Origin: Lachnospiraceae bacterium
Lineage (GTDB): Bacteria > Bacillota_A > Clostridia > Lachnospirales > Lachnospiraceae
Assembly: GCA_024689605.1 (NCBI GenBank)
Contig: JAILDD010000041.1
Span: 1-8,914, forward strand
Direction: 5' to 3'
Length of the DNA stretch: 8,914 bases
Position numbers and translations under genes: made by a program. Positions 1 to 5,061 of this stretch are shown here, one piece after another (position 1 is the stretch's first letter; each line of letters opens with the position of its first letter). The notes under the pieces were generated by a model. The model saw nothing but the letters and a program-made list of their open reading frames with translations, did no database searches and was not told where the DNA came from.

Positions 1-708
1 CAGGAAAGTATTGAACTTTTCAAGTTCCATATAAACATTATTAAGATTTTCTGAAATTGAAGGGAAAGTTGCCTTCATGGTTGCCCAGTCTACTTCGGAT
101 GCTCTGTTAAGCGCATCTATTATAGTATTCTGTGTATAATCAGCACTTCCTTCTGCAGTTCCGTAGAAAAGATCATTATTAAGCTGTTTCGAGTAATATG
201 AATATCCTGTGAATTCTTTAAAAATTTCAGTAAGCTGTTCTTTGTTTGAAAGCTTATAAACATCACTTACAGTAGGGTAAAAAACATCCTTTATTCTGCC
301 TACATATGCGGGCATATTGTAAAGAACCCTGTACAGAGCATAGAGGATGGGCATCTGGATCAAAAGCTGGATACAGCTTCCGGAAGGATTTACACCATAC
401 TTCTGATAAACCATCTGCGTTTCAGTATTCATTTTCTGCATTGACTCCTGGTCAGTGCGTCCCTTATATTTTTCCCTGATAGCCGTCAGCTCAGGATTCA
501 TCTTATTTGAAAGCTTTGAAAATTTCTGCTGCTTAACCGTAAGGGGCAAAAGCAGGAGATAGATCAAAATTGTCATTATTATAATGGCAAGACCGGCACT
601 GGGATACTCCATAAAAATACCCAGAAACCAGAATATGCCTTCAAGTAATAATCCAATGAGCCAGGAAAAAGGTTTTAATATCACGTTTGAAGTCTGAGTA
701 AGTAACAT
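1..708 (-). CDS. yidC: YidC/Oxa1-family membrane protein insertase, 3' end cut by the window
   Basis: This is an integral membrane insertase that helps Sec-dependent and Sec-independent proteins enter the cytoplasmic membrane. I translated it by hand: 236 residues are present and the reading frame runs off the left edge. A hydrophobic segment lies at about 12-33 and a core transmembrane helix at about 36-56, followed by LPLTVKQQKFSKLS. A charged cytosolic helical hairpin spans about 60-105, then KYGVNPSG and SCIQLLIQMPILYALYRVLY (about 111-130) form the second core helix. These are YidC/SpoIIIJ hallmarks. No lipobox is seen at the N terminus, unlike Bacillus SpoIIIJ. The extracellular segment after residue 131 is over 100 residues long, longer than in Bacillus. 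The ATG at 706-708 has an AAAGGAG ribosome site 10 bases upstream. It is the last visible gene of the rpmH operon, 40 bp after yidD. Residue 50 is Tyr where Bacillus has the conserved groove Arg. Confidence 0.95.
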   Translation of the reverse strand, partial: MLLTQTSNVILKPFSWLIGLLLEGIFWFLGIFMEYPSAGLAIIIMTILIYLLLLPLTVKQQKFSKLSNKMNPELTAIREKYKGRTDQESMQKMNTETQMVYQKYGVNPSGSCIQLLIQMPILYALYRVLYNMPAYVGRIKDVFYPTVSDVYKLSNKEQLTEIFKEFTGYSYYSKQLNNDLFYGTAEGSADYTQNTIIDALNRASEVDWATMKATFPSISENLNNVYMELEKFNTFL

Positions 709-748
709 TAACCTGTATCTCCTTTAATATAGAAGTAACTTTTTTGTT

Positions 749-1015
749 TTAGTGATTTTCTGTGCGATATCTGCTTCTGATCTTTGGATTTCTGAAAGAA
801 AATTCCTCAGGAACGGGATCATACCCGCCTCTTGATAAAGGATTGCATCTTAATATTCTGTAAAAAGACAAAAAACCGCCTTTCAAAGCACCATACTTCT
901 GTACTGCCTCCAGTCCGTATGTTGAACATGTAGGATAGTAGGGGCAGCGGGTGCTTTTAAGCGGTGAAAGATATTTTCTATAGAAATTGATCAAAAAGAT
1001 CATCACATATTTCAC
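749..1015 (-). CDS. yidD: Membrane protein insertion efficiency factor YidD
   Basis: This is a small (88-residue) YidD-family protein. The family is thought to assist YidC-dependent insertion at the inner face of the membrane, though its mechanism is not settled. The conserved core is visible: an amphipathic start ([21 protein letters not shown]), then [22 protein letters not shown], then [20 protein letters not shown]. Three cysteines (CPYYPTC and RC) fall at the expected family positions. The start is a GTG at 1013-1015 whose bases overlap the rnpA stop (GTGA), which suggests translational coupling. An AAGG lies about 10 bases before it, inside the end of rnpA. The next Met (residue 5) has no ribosome site. 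The basic C-terminal tail (RSRYRTENH) is variable in the family. Its position between rnpA and yidC is the classical one. Confidence 0.96.
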   Translation of the reverse strand: MKYVMIFLINFYRKYLSPLKSTRCPYYPTCSTYGLEAVQKYGALKGGFLSFYRILRCNPLSRGGYDPVPEEFSFRNPKIRSRYRTENH

Positions 1016-1359
1016 TGTTTCTGTACCTTGCTTATCTTATGAATCTTTGCCAGATGCAGGAGAGACCTTGTGACGGTATCATACCTTATATCAACTGCCG
1101 CTTTCCTTACAACGACGACGATGTCCAAACCACTATTGAACACTGATTCATTTCGTCTGTAGCTTTCTTTTATTAACCTTTTTAATCTGTGCCTTACGAC
1201 ACTGTTTCCGGTTTTCTTGCTGACAGATATTCCTAATCTGTTAATATTCATATGGTTTTCTGACACGTACATAACAAAATATTTGTCTGCAACGGATTTT
1301 CCACGACGATATACATTTCTGAAATCGTCGTTCTTTTTCAAACCAACCGAAAATTCCAT
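1012..1359 (-). CDS. rnpA: Ribonuclease P protein component (RnpA)
   Basis: This is the protein subunit of RNase P, which binds the catalytic RNA and the 5' leader of precursor tRNAs. At 115 residues it has the usual length. It begins with the family pattern [18 protein letters not shown], continues with a beta-strand block ([18 protein letters not shown]) and then the RNR box [18 protein letters not shown] at about 51-68. Box residue 57 is His where Bacillus and E. coli have Asn. I believe this is common in Lachnospiraceae. The ATG at 1357-1359 is preceded by AAGG with a 7-base gap. That ribosome site sits directly after the T-run of the terminator hairpin between rpmH and rnpA, so read-through controls how much rnpA message is made. 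The stop overlaps the GTG of yidD. Confidence 0.97.
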   Translation of the reverse strand: MEFSVGLKKNDDFRNVYRRGKSVADKYFVMYVSENHMNINRLGISVSKKTGNSVVRHRLKRLIKESYRRNESVFNSGLDIVVVVRKAAVDIRYDTVTRSLLHLAKIHKISKVQKQ

Positions 1360-1370
1360 ACCGAAACCTT

Positions 1371-1397
1371 AAAAAAGGGGTCACCTTGTAGTGACCC
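1371..1397 (-). terminator. Intrinsic terminator/attenuator between rpmH and rnpA
   Basis: Read on the minus strand, GGGTCAC (1397-1391), a 6-base loop TACAAG and GTGACCC (1384-1378) form a perfect 7-bp stem with five G-C pairs. One C and then six T follow (1376-1371). The stem begins right after the rpmH stop codon (1398-1400), and the T-run ends just before the rnpA ribosome site. No separate rnpA promoter is evident in the 38-bp gap, so the hairpin most likely acts as a partial terminator, giving much more L34 than RNase P protein. Confidence 0.85.
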
Positions 1398-1532
1398 TTA
1401 AGCTGATAATACTTTTCTGCCTTTTCTTCTTCTGGCTGCAAGTACCTTTCTTCCACCGGGAGTACTCATTCTTGCACGAAAACCATGAACTTTGGATCTC
1501 TGTCTGTTCTTGGGCTGAAATGTCATCTTCAT
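1398..1532 (-). CDS. rpmH: 50S ribosomal protein L34
   Basis: This is ribosomal protein L34 of the large subunit, at exactly the usual 44 residues. The sequence has the family start [20 protein letters not shown], then [20 protein letters not shown] and the end VLSA. The protein is very basic, as expected for a 23S rRNA-binding protein. The frame stays open upstream for 19 more codons, but the correct start is the ATG at 1530-1532. It gives the canonical N terminus and has a strong GGAGGTG ribosome site 7 bases upstream. It is the first gene of the leftward operon, transcribed from the promoter at 1634-1662 through a leader of about 90 bases. Confidence 0.99.
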   Translation of the reverse strand: MKMTFQPKNRQRSKVHGFRARMSTPGGRKVLAARRRKGRKVLSA

Positions 1533-1590
1533 GATAAAACACCTCCTATTCCTATTAAATTTTCTTCTATCAATTCCATTTAGTGCCATT

Positions 1591-1608
1591 ATGGGATAGT
1601 TATCCCAT
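1591..1608 (-). repeat. Near-perfect palindrome in the rpmH leader
   Basis: ATGGGATA and TATCCCAT are perfect 8-base inverted arms separated by two bases. On the rpmH transcript this would fold as a stem with a short loop, roughly 20 bases after the predicted start of transcription and about 50 bases before the ribosome site. No T-run follows it, so it is not a terminator. An overlapping smaller palindrome (CCATTATGG, 1587-1595) offers an alternative pairing. It may be a leader structure or an operator; the sequence does not say which. Confidence 0.55.
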
Positions 1609-1633
1609 TAAATGTCAGAAAACACTAAAGCTG

Positions 1634-1662
1634 ATTATATATAATTAAATCCCACAAGTCAA
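1634..1662 (-). promoter_or_regulatory. Promoter of the rpmH-rnpA-yidD-yidC operon
   Basis: On the minus strand there is TTGACT (1662-1657), a spacer of exactly 17 bases, then a perfect TATAAT (1639-1634). This is a near-consensus housekeeping sigma promoter, the strongest in the window. Predicted transcription start is about 1627, giving a leader of about 95 bases before rpmH. It fires out of the origin block, away from dnaA. Confidence 0.9.
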
Positions 1663-1769
1663 GGAAAAATAAGGATTTTCGGCATTTCCAAAAACCCGAA
1701 AAAAAGTTTTTCACATTTTTTTGTGGCACCTATTTTTATCAATCAATATGTAGTAGAGTTATAAAACTA

Positions 1770-1790
1770 TTTTCCACAAGATGTGTAAAA
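1770..1790. promoter_or_regulatory. Pair of convergent DnaA-box-like sites
   Basis: TTTTCCACA on the plus strand (1770-1778) and TTTTACACA on the minus strand (1782-1790) face each other, start to start 12 bp apart. Each has a single mismatch to TTATNCACA, and the mismatch is the same (third base T). The same 12-bp arrangement recurs at 1841-1861. Confidence 0.6.
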
Positions 1791-1840
1791 GAAACATCTG
1801 TTCATGTTTTTTTGAAAACTTTTTTTCTATTTACATAAAT

Positions 1841-1872
1841 TTATCCACCACATGTGGAAAAGATGTTGATAA
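1841..1872. promoter_or_regulatory. Triple DnaA-box-like cluster with a CCACATGTGG palindrome
   Basis: TTATCCACC (plus, 1841-1849) and TTTTCCACA (minus, 1853-1861) flank and overlap a perfect 10-bp palindrome CCACATGTGG (1848-1857). TTATCAACA (minus, 1864-1872) follows directly. Each box has one mismatch to the consensus. This is the densest box cluster in the window. Confidence 0.65.
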
Positions 1873-1967
1873 AATCCGATTTAATTTATGAAACCCTTAT
1901 TTTATGGGCTTTTTAAGCCATTTTTACTTGTTCATTTTATTTTTATAATTTTTACTGCAGTTATCTT

Positions 1968-1995
1968 TTGCCATTATATGTTAACCACTTATAAC
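1968..1995 (+). promoter_or_regulatory. Possible distal dnaA promoter inside the origin
   Basis: TTGCCA (1968-1973, 5 of 6 to the -35 consensus), a 16-base spacer and TATAAC (1990-1995, 5 of 6) would start a transcript near 2002. That leaves a leader of about 185 bases before dnaA and passes through the DnaA boxes at 2009-2031. AT-rich DNA produces chance matches, so this is tentative. Confidence 0.35.
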
Positions 1996-2008
1996 CAAAA
2001 TTATAAAC

Positions 2009-2031
2009 ATATCCACATTTTTTTATACACA
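2009..2031 (+). promoter_or_regulatory. Tandem DnaA boxes including the one perfect match
   Basis: ATATCCACA (2009-2017, one mismatch) and TTATACACA (2023-2031, perfect to TTATNCACA) lie in the same orientation, 14 bp apart start to start. The second is the best single DnaA site in the window and is likely a high-affinity anchor. Confidence 0.75.
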
Positions 2032-2091
2032 TTATAACATTTGTGTTTTTTATTTTCTTATTATACAATCTATAAATGTCGATAACCACAA

Positions 2092-2110
2092 GCCTTTTAT
2101 TACGAAAGGC
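2092..2110 (+). repeat. Hairpin in the dnaA upstream region
   Basis: GCCTTT (2092-2097) and AAAGGC (2105-2110) form a perfect 6-bp stem around a 7-base loop. It begins with AAGCCTTTTA, a 10-mer that also occurs after dnaA at 3727-3736, where it again forms one arm of an inverted repeat. No T-run follows here, so it is not a terminator. Confidence 0.45.
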
Positions 2111-2123
2111 AGGTATGGCAATA

Positions 2124-2161
2124 CTCTGTGTATGATACACATTTGCTATAACTGTGGTTAT
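2124..2161 (+). promoter_or_regulatory. Proximal dnaA promoter with a DnaA-box palindrome in its spacer
   Basis: An extended -10 element TGCTATAAC (TG at 2144-2145, hexamer 2147-2152) has only a weak -35 (2124-2129). The spacer is nearly filled by the palindrome TGTGTATGATACACA (2127-2141, 7-base arms around one G). Each half reads as a DnaA box with one mismatch (TCATACACA minus, TGATACACA plus). ATAACCACA on the minus strand (2153-2161) overlaps the predicted start point. This geometry suits repression of dnaA by DnaA itself. The transcript would have a leader of about 28 bases. Confidence 0.55.
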
Positions 2162-2186
2162 AAATCTAATACGTGAGGGAAAGCAG

Positions 2187-3569
2187 ATGCTTAAGCAGCT
2201 TATAGAGCAGAACTGGGATGAAATAAAGAAAAACATTAAGAAAGATAATGGTCTTACAGACATTGCATACAATATATGGATAGATCCTCTTACCTTTAAT
2301 GATTACAGTGATAATGTACTTACTATCCTGATCCCTAATAAGGAAGTAAATCCTGAAGTACAGCTTGACTATATCAAGAACCACTATACAAACTGCTTTC
2401 AGGATGCTCTTTTTTCACTTTTCGGTGAAAACATAGAAGTCCAATTCATTCTGGCAAATCCCAAGCCTCATGAAATAGTAAAGGAAGAGGTTATTCCAGT
2501 AAACAGTGAAAATTCATCCTCATCCCTTAATCCTAAGTACAGGTTTGAGAATTTCATCGTTGCAGGCAACAACAATGTTGCCCATTCTGCAAGCCTTCAT
2601 GTGGCAGAATCACCGGGAACTGAATTCAATCCCCTGTTTATATACGGCGGATCAGGTCTTGGCAAGACGCATTTAATGACTGCCATCGGACATTATATAA
2701 TGGAAAACAGCAGCAAAAAGGTCCTCTATGTAACATCCGAGCAATTCACAAATGAAGTGATCGAATCCATCCGTGTGGGTGAAACCGGTTCCTCAATGAG
2801 TTCTCCCATGACCAAACTCAGAGAAAAATACCGCAATGTGGATGTGCTCCTCATTGATGATATACAGTTTATAATAGGAAAGAAAACCACACAGGAGGAG
2901 TTCTTCCACACTTTCAATACGCTGATAGACAGCGGAAAAGCCATAGTAATGACTTCTGATAAGCATCCCAGTCTCATGAAAGACTTAGATGACAGATATC
3001 GTTCCCGTTTCATAAGCGGACTGCCTGTAGACATACAGCCCCCCAGCTATGAGACCAGGGTAGCGATCCTCAGAAACTATGCGGATAATCTGGGCAGCAC
3101 TATATCTGATGAAATCATTGATTATATTGCAAAAAACATCAGATCAAATGTCCGTGAGCTGGAGGGAGCTTTCAACCAGGTATATGCCAAAACAAAGCTG
3201 GATCCCAATTCCGGCAATATTGATATAGAAAGCGCAAAAGAGATACTGAAGGACACCATTTCTCCCGACAGATCCACTCTGGTTACGCCTCAGCTCATAC
3301 TGGAAGCCGTTTCCAGCTACTACAGCGTATCCACAGACGACATCATTTCCAAGAAGAGAAATGCGGATATTGTCCTTCCCAGGCAGATCTTTATGTACCT
3401 CTGCCGTGAAATGACGGACATGACACTTATAAACATAGCCACAATTCTCGACAAAAAGGACCATTCAACCGTGCTTCATGGCATTAAAAAGATTGAAGAC
3501 GACATAAAAATGGATCCTAAGCTGGGAGAAACCATAGATCTCATTAAATCAAATATCACTTCTCCGTGA
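2187..3569 (+). CDS. dnaA: Chromosomal replication initiator protein DnaA
   Basis: DnaA is the AAA+ initiator that binds oriC, oligomerises with ATP and melts the duplex. It has 460 residues, a normal length. Domain I is about 1-85 and a short Ser-rich linker about 86-115. The AAA+ core follows, with Walker A GGSGLGKT (154-161), Walker B LLIDDIQF (221-228), the arginine finger in DRYRSRF (269-275, R274) and sensor 2 in NIRSNVRELEGAF. C-terminal domain IV has PRQIFMYLCREM and the DNA-binding signature KKDHSTVLHGIKKI (D425 H426 S427 T428). The usual motif is GRDHTT, so the GR pair and one Thr are changed. The segment between SIR and KLREKYRNVDVLL is a few residues longer than in Bacillus. I chose the ATG at 2187-2189: GAGG lies 8 bases upstream and it gives the family N terminus. 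An in-frame GTG 11 codons earlier has no ribosome site. Confidence 0.98.
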   Translation: MLKQLIEQNWDEIKKNIKKDNGLTDIAYNIWIDPLTFNDYSDNVLTILIPNKEVNPEVQLDYIKNHYTNCFQDALFSLFGENIEVQFILANPKPHEIVKEEVIPVNSENSSSSLNPKYRFENFIVAGNNNVAHSASLHVAESPGTEFNPLFIYGGSGLGKTHLMTAIGHYIMENSSKKVLYVTSEQFTNEVIESIRVGETGSSMSSPMTKLREKYRNVDVLLIDDIQFIIGKKTTQEEFFHTFNTLIDSGKAIVMTSDKHPSLMKDLDDRYRSRFISGLPVDIQPPSYETRVAILRNYADNLGSTISDEIIDYIAKNIRSNVRELEGAFNQVYAKTKLDPNSGNIDIESAKEILKDTISPDRSTLVTPQLILEAVSSYYSVSTDDIISKKRNADIVLPRQIFMYLCREMTDMTLINIATILDKKDHSTVLHGIKKIEDDIKMDPKLGETIDLIKSNITSP

Positions 3570-3661
3570 TGAAAAAAATATGAGTTTCTTCCTATTATAT
3601 ATATGTAAAATTAACAACAAATAATATACATTATGTGGAAAAATGATTAAATAATGTAAGT

Positions 3662-3702
3662 TTTGGTGTTTACAACGTGGTATTCCATGTTGAAACACCA
3701 AA
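3662..3702. repeat. Long near-perfect hairpin downstream of dnaA
   Basis: The outer arms TTTGGTGTTT (3662-3671) and AAACACCAAA (3693-3702) are perfectly complementary over 10 bp. Inside them, after one unpaired A (3672), CAACGTGG (3673-3680) pairs with CCATGTTG (3685-3692) over 8 positions, one being a G-U pair in RNA. The loop is TATT. The RNA would be an 18-bp hairpin with one bulge and a tetraloop. No T-run follows on either strand, so it is not a standard intrinsic terminator. The single non-Watson-Crick position, which still pairs as G-U in RNA, hints at selection on RNA structure. Confidence 0.8.
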
Positions 3703-3726
3703 TATAACCCCTTTATCGTCCAAAAT

Positions 3727-3744
3727 AAGCCTTTTAAGGCTTTT
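3727..3744 (+). terminator. Possible weak terminator after dnaA
   Basis: AAGCCTT (3727-3733) and AAGGCTT (3736-3742) are inverted arms; allowing a loop, AAGCC pairs with GGCTT around TTTTAA. Four T in a row (3741-3744) end the element. The stem is short and the T-run minimal, so termination would be partial. It is the best candidate for ending dnaA message before dnaN. Confidence 0.4.
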
Positions 3745-3813
3745 CAATATATCCCACCTTTAATCACAAGTTATTCTTCCCTTTTTAAGCCTGATTTAGT
3801 ATAATAATTAGGG

Positions 3814-3870
3814 TTATTAACATATACACGACCCCTACTACTACTGTTAATATTTATTTAAATAATAATA
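3814..3870 (+). promoter_or_regulatory. Putative DnaA-trio origin unwinding element
   Basis: The order on the plus strand is a DnaA-like box TTATTAACA (3814-3822, one mismatch), a weaker ATATACACG (3822-3830), and a GC-rich step ending in CCCC (3827-3835). The triplets CTA CTA CTA CTG TTA follow (3835-3849), then an A/T-only run (3850-3872, to the next G at 3873). In Bacillus the basal unwinding system is box, GC-rich step, then triplets read 3'-GAT-5' on the opposite strand, which appear as CTA on this strand, leading into AT-rich DNA. The match in order, orientation and location between dnaA and dnaN is good. Confidence 0.7.
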
Positions 3871-3878
3871 ATGCCCAT

Positions 3879-3907
3879 TTCAGAAAATCCGGTATTGTTG
3901 ATATAAA
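3879..3907 (+). promoter_or_regulatory. Probable dnaN promoter
   Basis: TTCAGA (3879-3884, 4 of 6), a 17-base spacer and TATAAA (3902-3907) with the extended TG at 3899-3900 make a plausible housekeeping promoter. The start would be near 3914, giving a leader of about 35 bases with the AGGAGG ribosome site. A perfect TATAAT at 3800-3805 is an alternative, but its -35 is poor (TTCCCT) and its transcript would cross the unwinding element. Confidence 0.5.
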
Positions 3908-3948
3908 TTCAGGCACCGATTATTTCTAATTTTACAGGAGGAATCAAA

Positions 3949-5061
3949 ATGAATATCACTTGTTCCAAGCAGGTACTTCTGGCAGGACTTAATATCGTGT
4001 CAAAAGCAGTCCCTTCCAACACTCCCTACCCTATGATGAAGAATATTCTCATAAATGCAGCAGGTAACGACATTATCCTTACCGCAAATGATGTCACCAT
4101 AGGTATAGAGACTAAGATCGAGGGAAATGTTGAGACAGCCGGCATAGCTGCAATTGACTGTGCAATGTTTACGGAAGCTATCAGGCTTATGCCTGACGGT
4201 GACCTTGATATTGTAGTTACTGATGATTACAGTGTTTACATCAAGTACGGCAATAAGGAACAGGATTTCATGATACGCGGCGTATCAGGCGATTCTTTCA
4301 CATATCTGCCTGATATAGATAAAAAGGATCCCATTGAGCTTTCAATGATGACCATAAAGGACATAGTGAGACAGACCGGTTTTTCATTAAAGAGCAATAA
4401 CGGTTCTGCTGAGAGTACCATGTCCGGATATGATTTTAATATCTTTGGCGACTATATGAGAGTCACAACTCTCGACGGTCAGAGGATTTCCATCAAGAAC
4501 ATCGAATTTGACAGGGAGTATCCCAAGCAGGAGATCATAATTCCCGGTAAGACCCTGAATGACATCTGCAAGATTCTTCCTTCGGATGCAGAGAAAAAGG
4601 TAAATCTCTACATCACTGATTCACATATCATGTTTGAGTTTGATTCCACAGTTGTGGTATCCAGGCTTATAGAAGGCAAATTCATATCCATAGAGAAGAT
4701 ACTTCAGACTGAAGCTAAGTCAAACATAAAGGTAGATAAGAAGATATTCTCAGATACCATCAGGCGTGCAGGTTTCTTCTCAAAGGAGAATGATAAGAAG
4801 CCTATCATCTTTGAAACAAACGGCGAAATTCTTAATATCCGTATCGCAAATGATAACGGTAACATGGATGAAAAGCTTGAAGTTGAAAAAGAAGGCGATG
4901 ACATCAGGATAGGCTTCAATCCTAAGTTCATACTTGATGCTGTGGGCGCAGTGGATGACGAAGAGATAACAGCATATTTCATAAATTCCATCACTCCTAT
5001 GTTCATCAAGGATGAAAAGGAAAACTACATTTATGTGATACTGCCCATTAACATTTCATAA
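3949..5061 (+). CDS. dnaN: DNA polymerase III beta subunit (sliding clamp)
   Basis: DnaN forms the ring that tethers polymerase III and many repair proteins to DNA. It has 370 residues, the usual length for the three-domain clamp. Recognisable parts are the start MNITCSKQVLLAGLNIVSKA, ILTANDVTIGIET (about 37-49), the domain 1-2 region with FTYLPDI, LDGQRISI (about 175-182), PGKTLNDICKIL, TVVVSRLIEGKF in domain 3, and GFNPKFILDAV near the C terminus. It ends ILPINIS rather than the LPMRL/LPVR type that contributes to the partner-binding pocket in E. coli and Bacillus. I believe this ending is normal in Lachnospiraceae. The ATG is preceded by a full AGGAGG (3936-3941) with 7 bases between. A gap of about 120 bp separates it from yaaA. 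Confidence 0.98.
   Translation: MNITCSKQVLLAGLNIVSKAVPSNTPYPMMKNILINAAGNDIILTANDVTIGIETKIEGNVETAGIAAIDCAMFTEAIRLMPDGDLDIVVTDDYSVYIKYGNKEQDFMIRGVSGDSFTYLPDIDKKDPIELSMMTIKDIVRQTGFSLKSNNGSAESTMSGYDFNIFGDYMRVTTLDGQRISIKNIEFDREYPKQEIIIPGKTLNDICKILPSDAEKKVNLYITDSHIMFEFDSTVVVSRLIEGKFISIEKILQTEAKSNIKVDKKIFSDTIRRAGFFSKENDKKPIIFETNGEILNIRIANDNGNMDEKLEVEKEGDDIRIGFNPKFILDAVGAVDDEEITAYFINSITPMFIKDEKENYIYVILPINIS

Larger units (their letters stand above)
1663..2186. other. Origin block 1: DnaA-box cluster upstream of dnaA
   Basis: This AT-rich non-coding stretch contains many 9-mers related to the DnaA box TTATNCACA. On the plus strand: TTTTTCACA (1707-1715), TTTTCCACA (1770-1778), TTATCCACC (1841-1849), ATATCCACA (2009-2017) and the only perfect box TTATACACA (2023-2031). 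On the minus strand: TTTTACACA (1782-1790), TTTTCCACA (1853-1861) and TTATCAACA (1864-1872). Two more one-mismatch boxes form a palindrome in the dnaA promoter, and ATAACCACA (two mismatches) occurs at 2082-2090 (plus) and 2153-2161 (minus). The cluster lies at the switch point between leftward and rightward genes, next to dnaA, which is the standard place for oriC. It corresponds to the upstream (incA/B-like) half of a bipartite Firmicutes origin. Confidence 0.85.
3570..3948. other. Origin block 2: dnaA-dnaN intergenic region with probable unwinding site
   Basis: This 379-bp non-coding gap, much longer than needed for dnaN expression, is where Bacillus-type bipartite origins unwind. In order it holds an AT-rich run (about 3590-3635), a DnaA-like box TTTTCCACA on the minus strand (3634-3642), an 18-bp hairpin (3662-3702) and a small terminator-like hairpin (3727-3744). 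Then come the box TTAATCACA (3760-3768), TTATTAACA (3814-3822) with the weaker ATATACACG (3822-3830), a GC-rich step with CTA triplets, and an AT-only stretch to 3870. The dnaN promoter and ribosome site follow. The box TTTTCCACA also occurs twice in block 1. Confidence 0.75.

Noticed and set aside
1533..1589. Upstream in-frame extension of rpmH by 19 codons
   Set aside because: The strong GGAGGTG ribosome site and the canonical 44-residue L34 point to the ATG at 1530-1532; the extension overlaps that ribosome site.
1751..1756. TAGTAG as a second DnaA-trio on the minus strand in block 1
   Set aside because: Only two triplets, no clear GC-rich step and a following sequence that breaks the period; the element at 3835-3849 is far better.
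1907..1925. GGCTT/AAGCC hairpin followed by T5 as a terminator
   Set aside because: The stem is only 5 bp, an A interrupts before the T-run, and no gene on the plus strand would need it. Kept only as part of the AAGCC motif finding.
2077..2084. TGTCGATA as a Spo0A box (TGTCGAA)
   Set aside because: A single imperfect match; nothing else in the window indicates Spo0A control.
2154..2186. In-frame GTG 11 codons before the dnaA ATG
   Set aside because: No ribosome site precedes it, it overlaps the predicted transcription start, and the ATG at 2187 has GAGG at good spacing.
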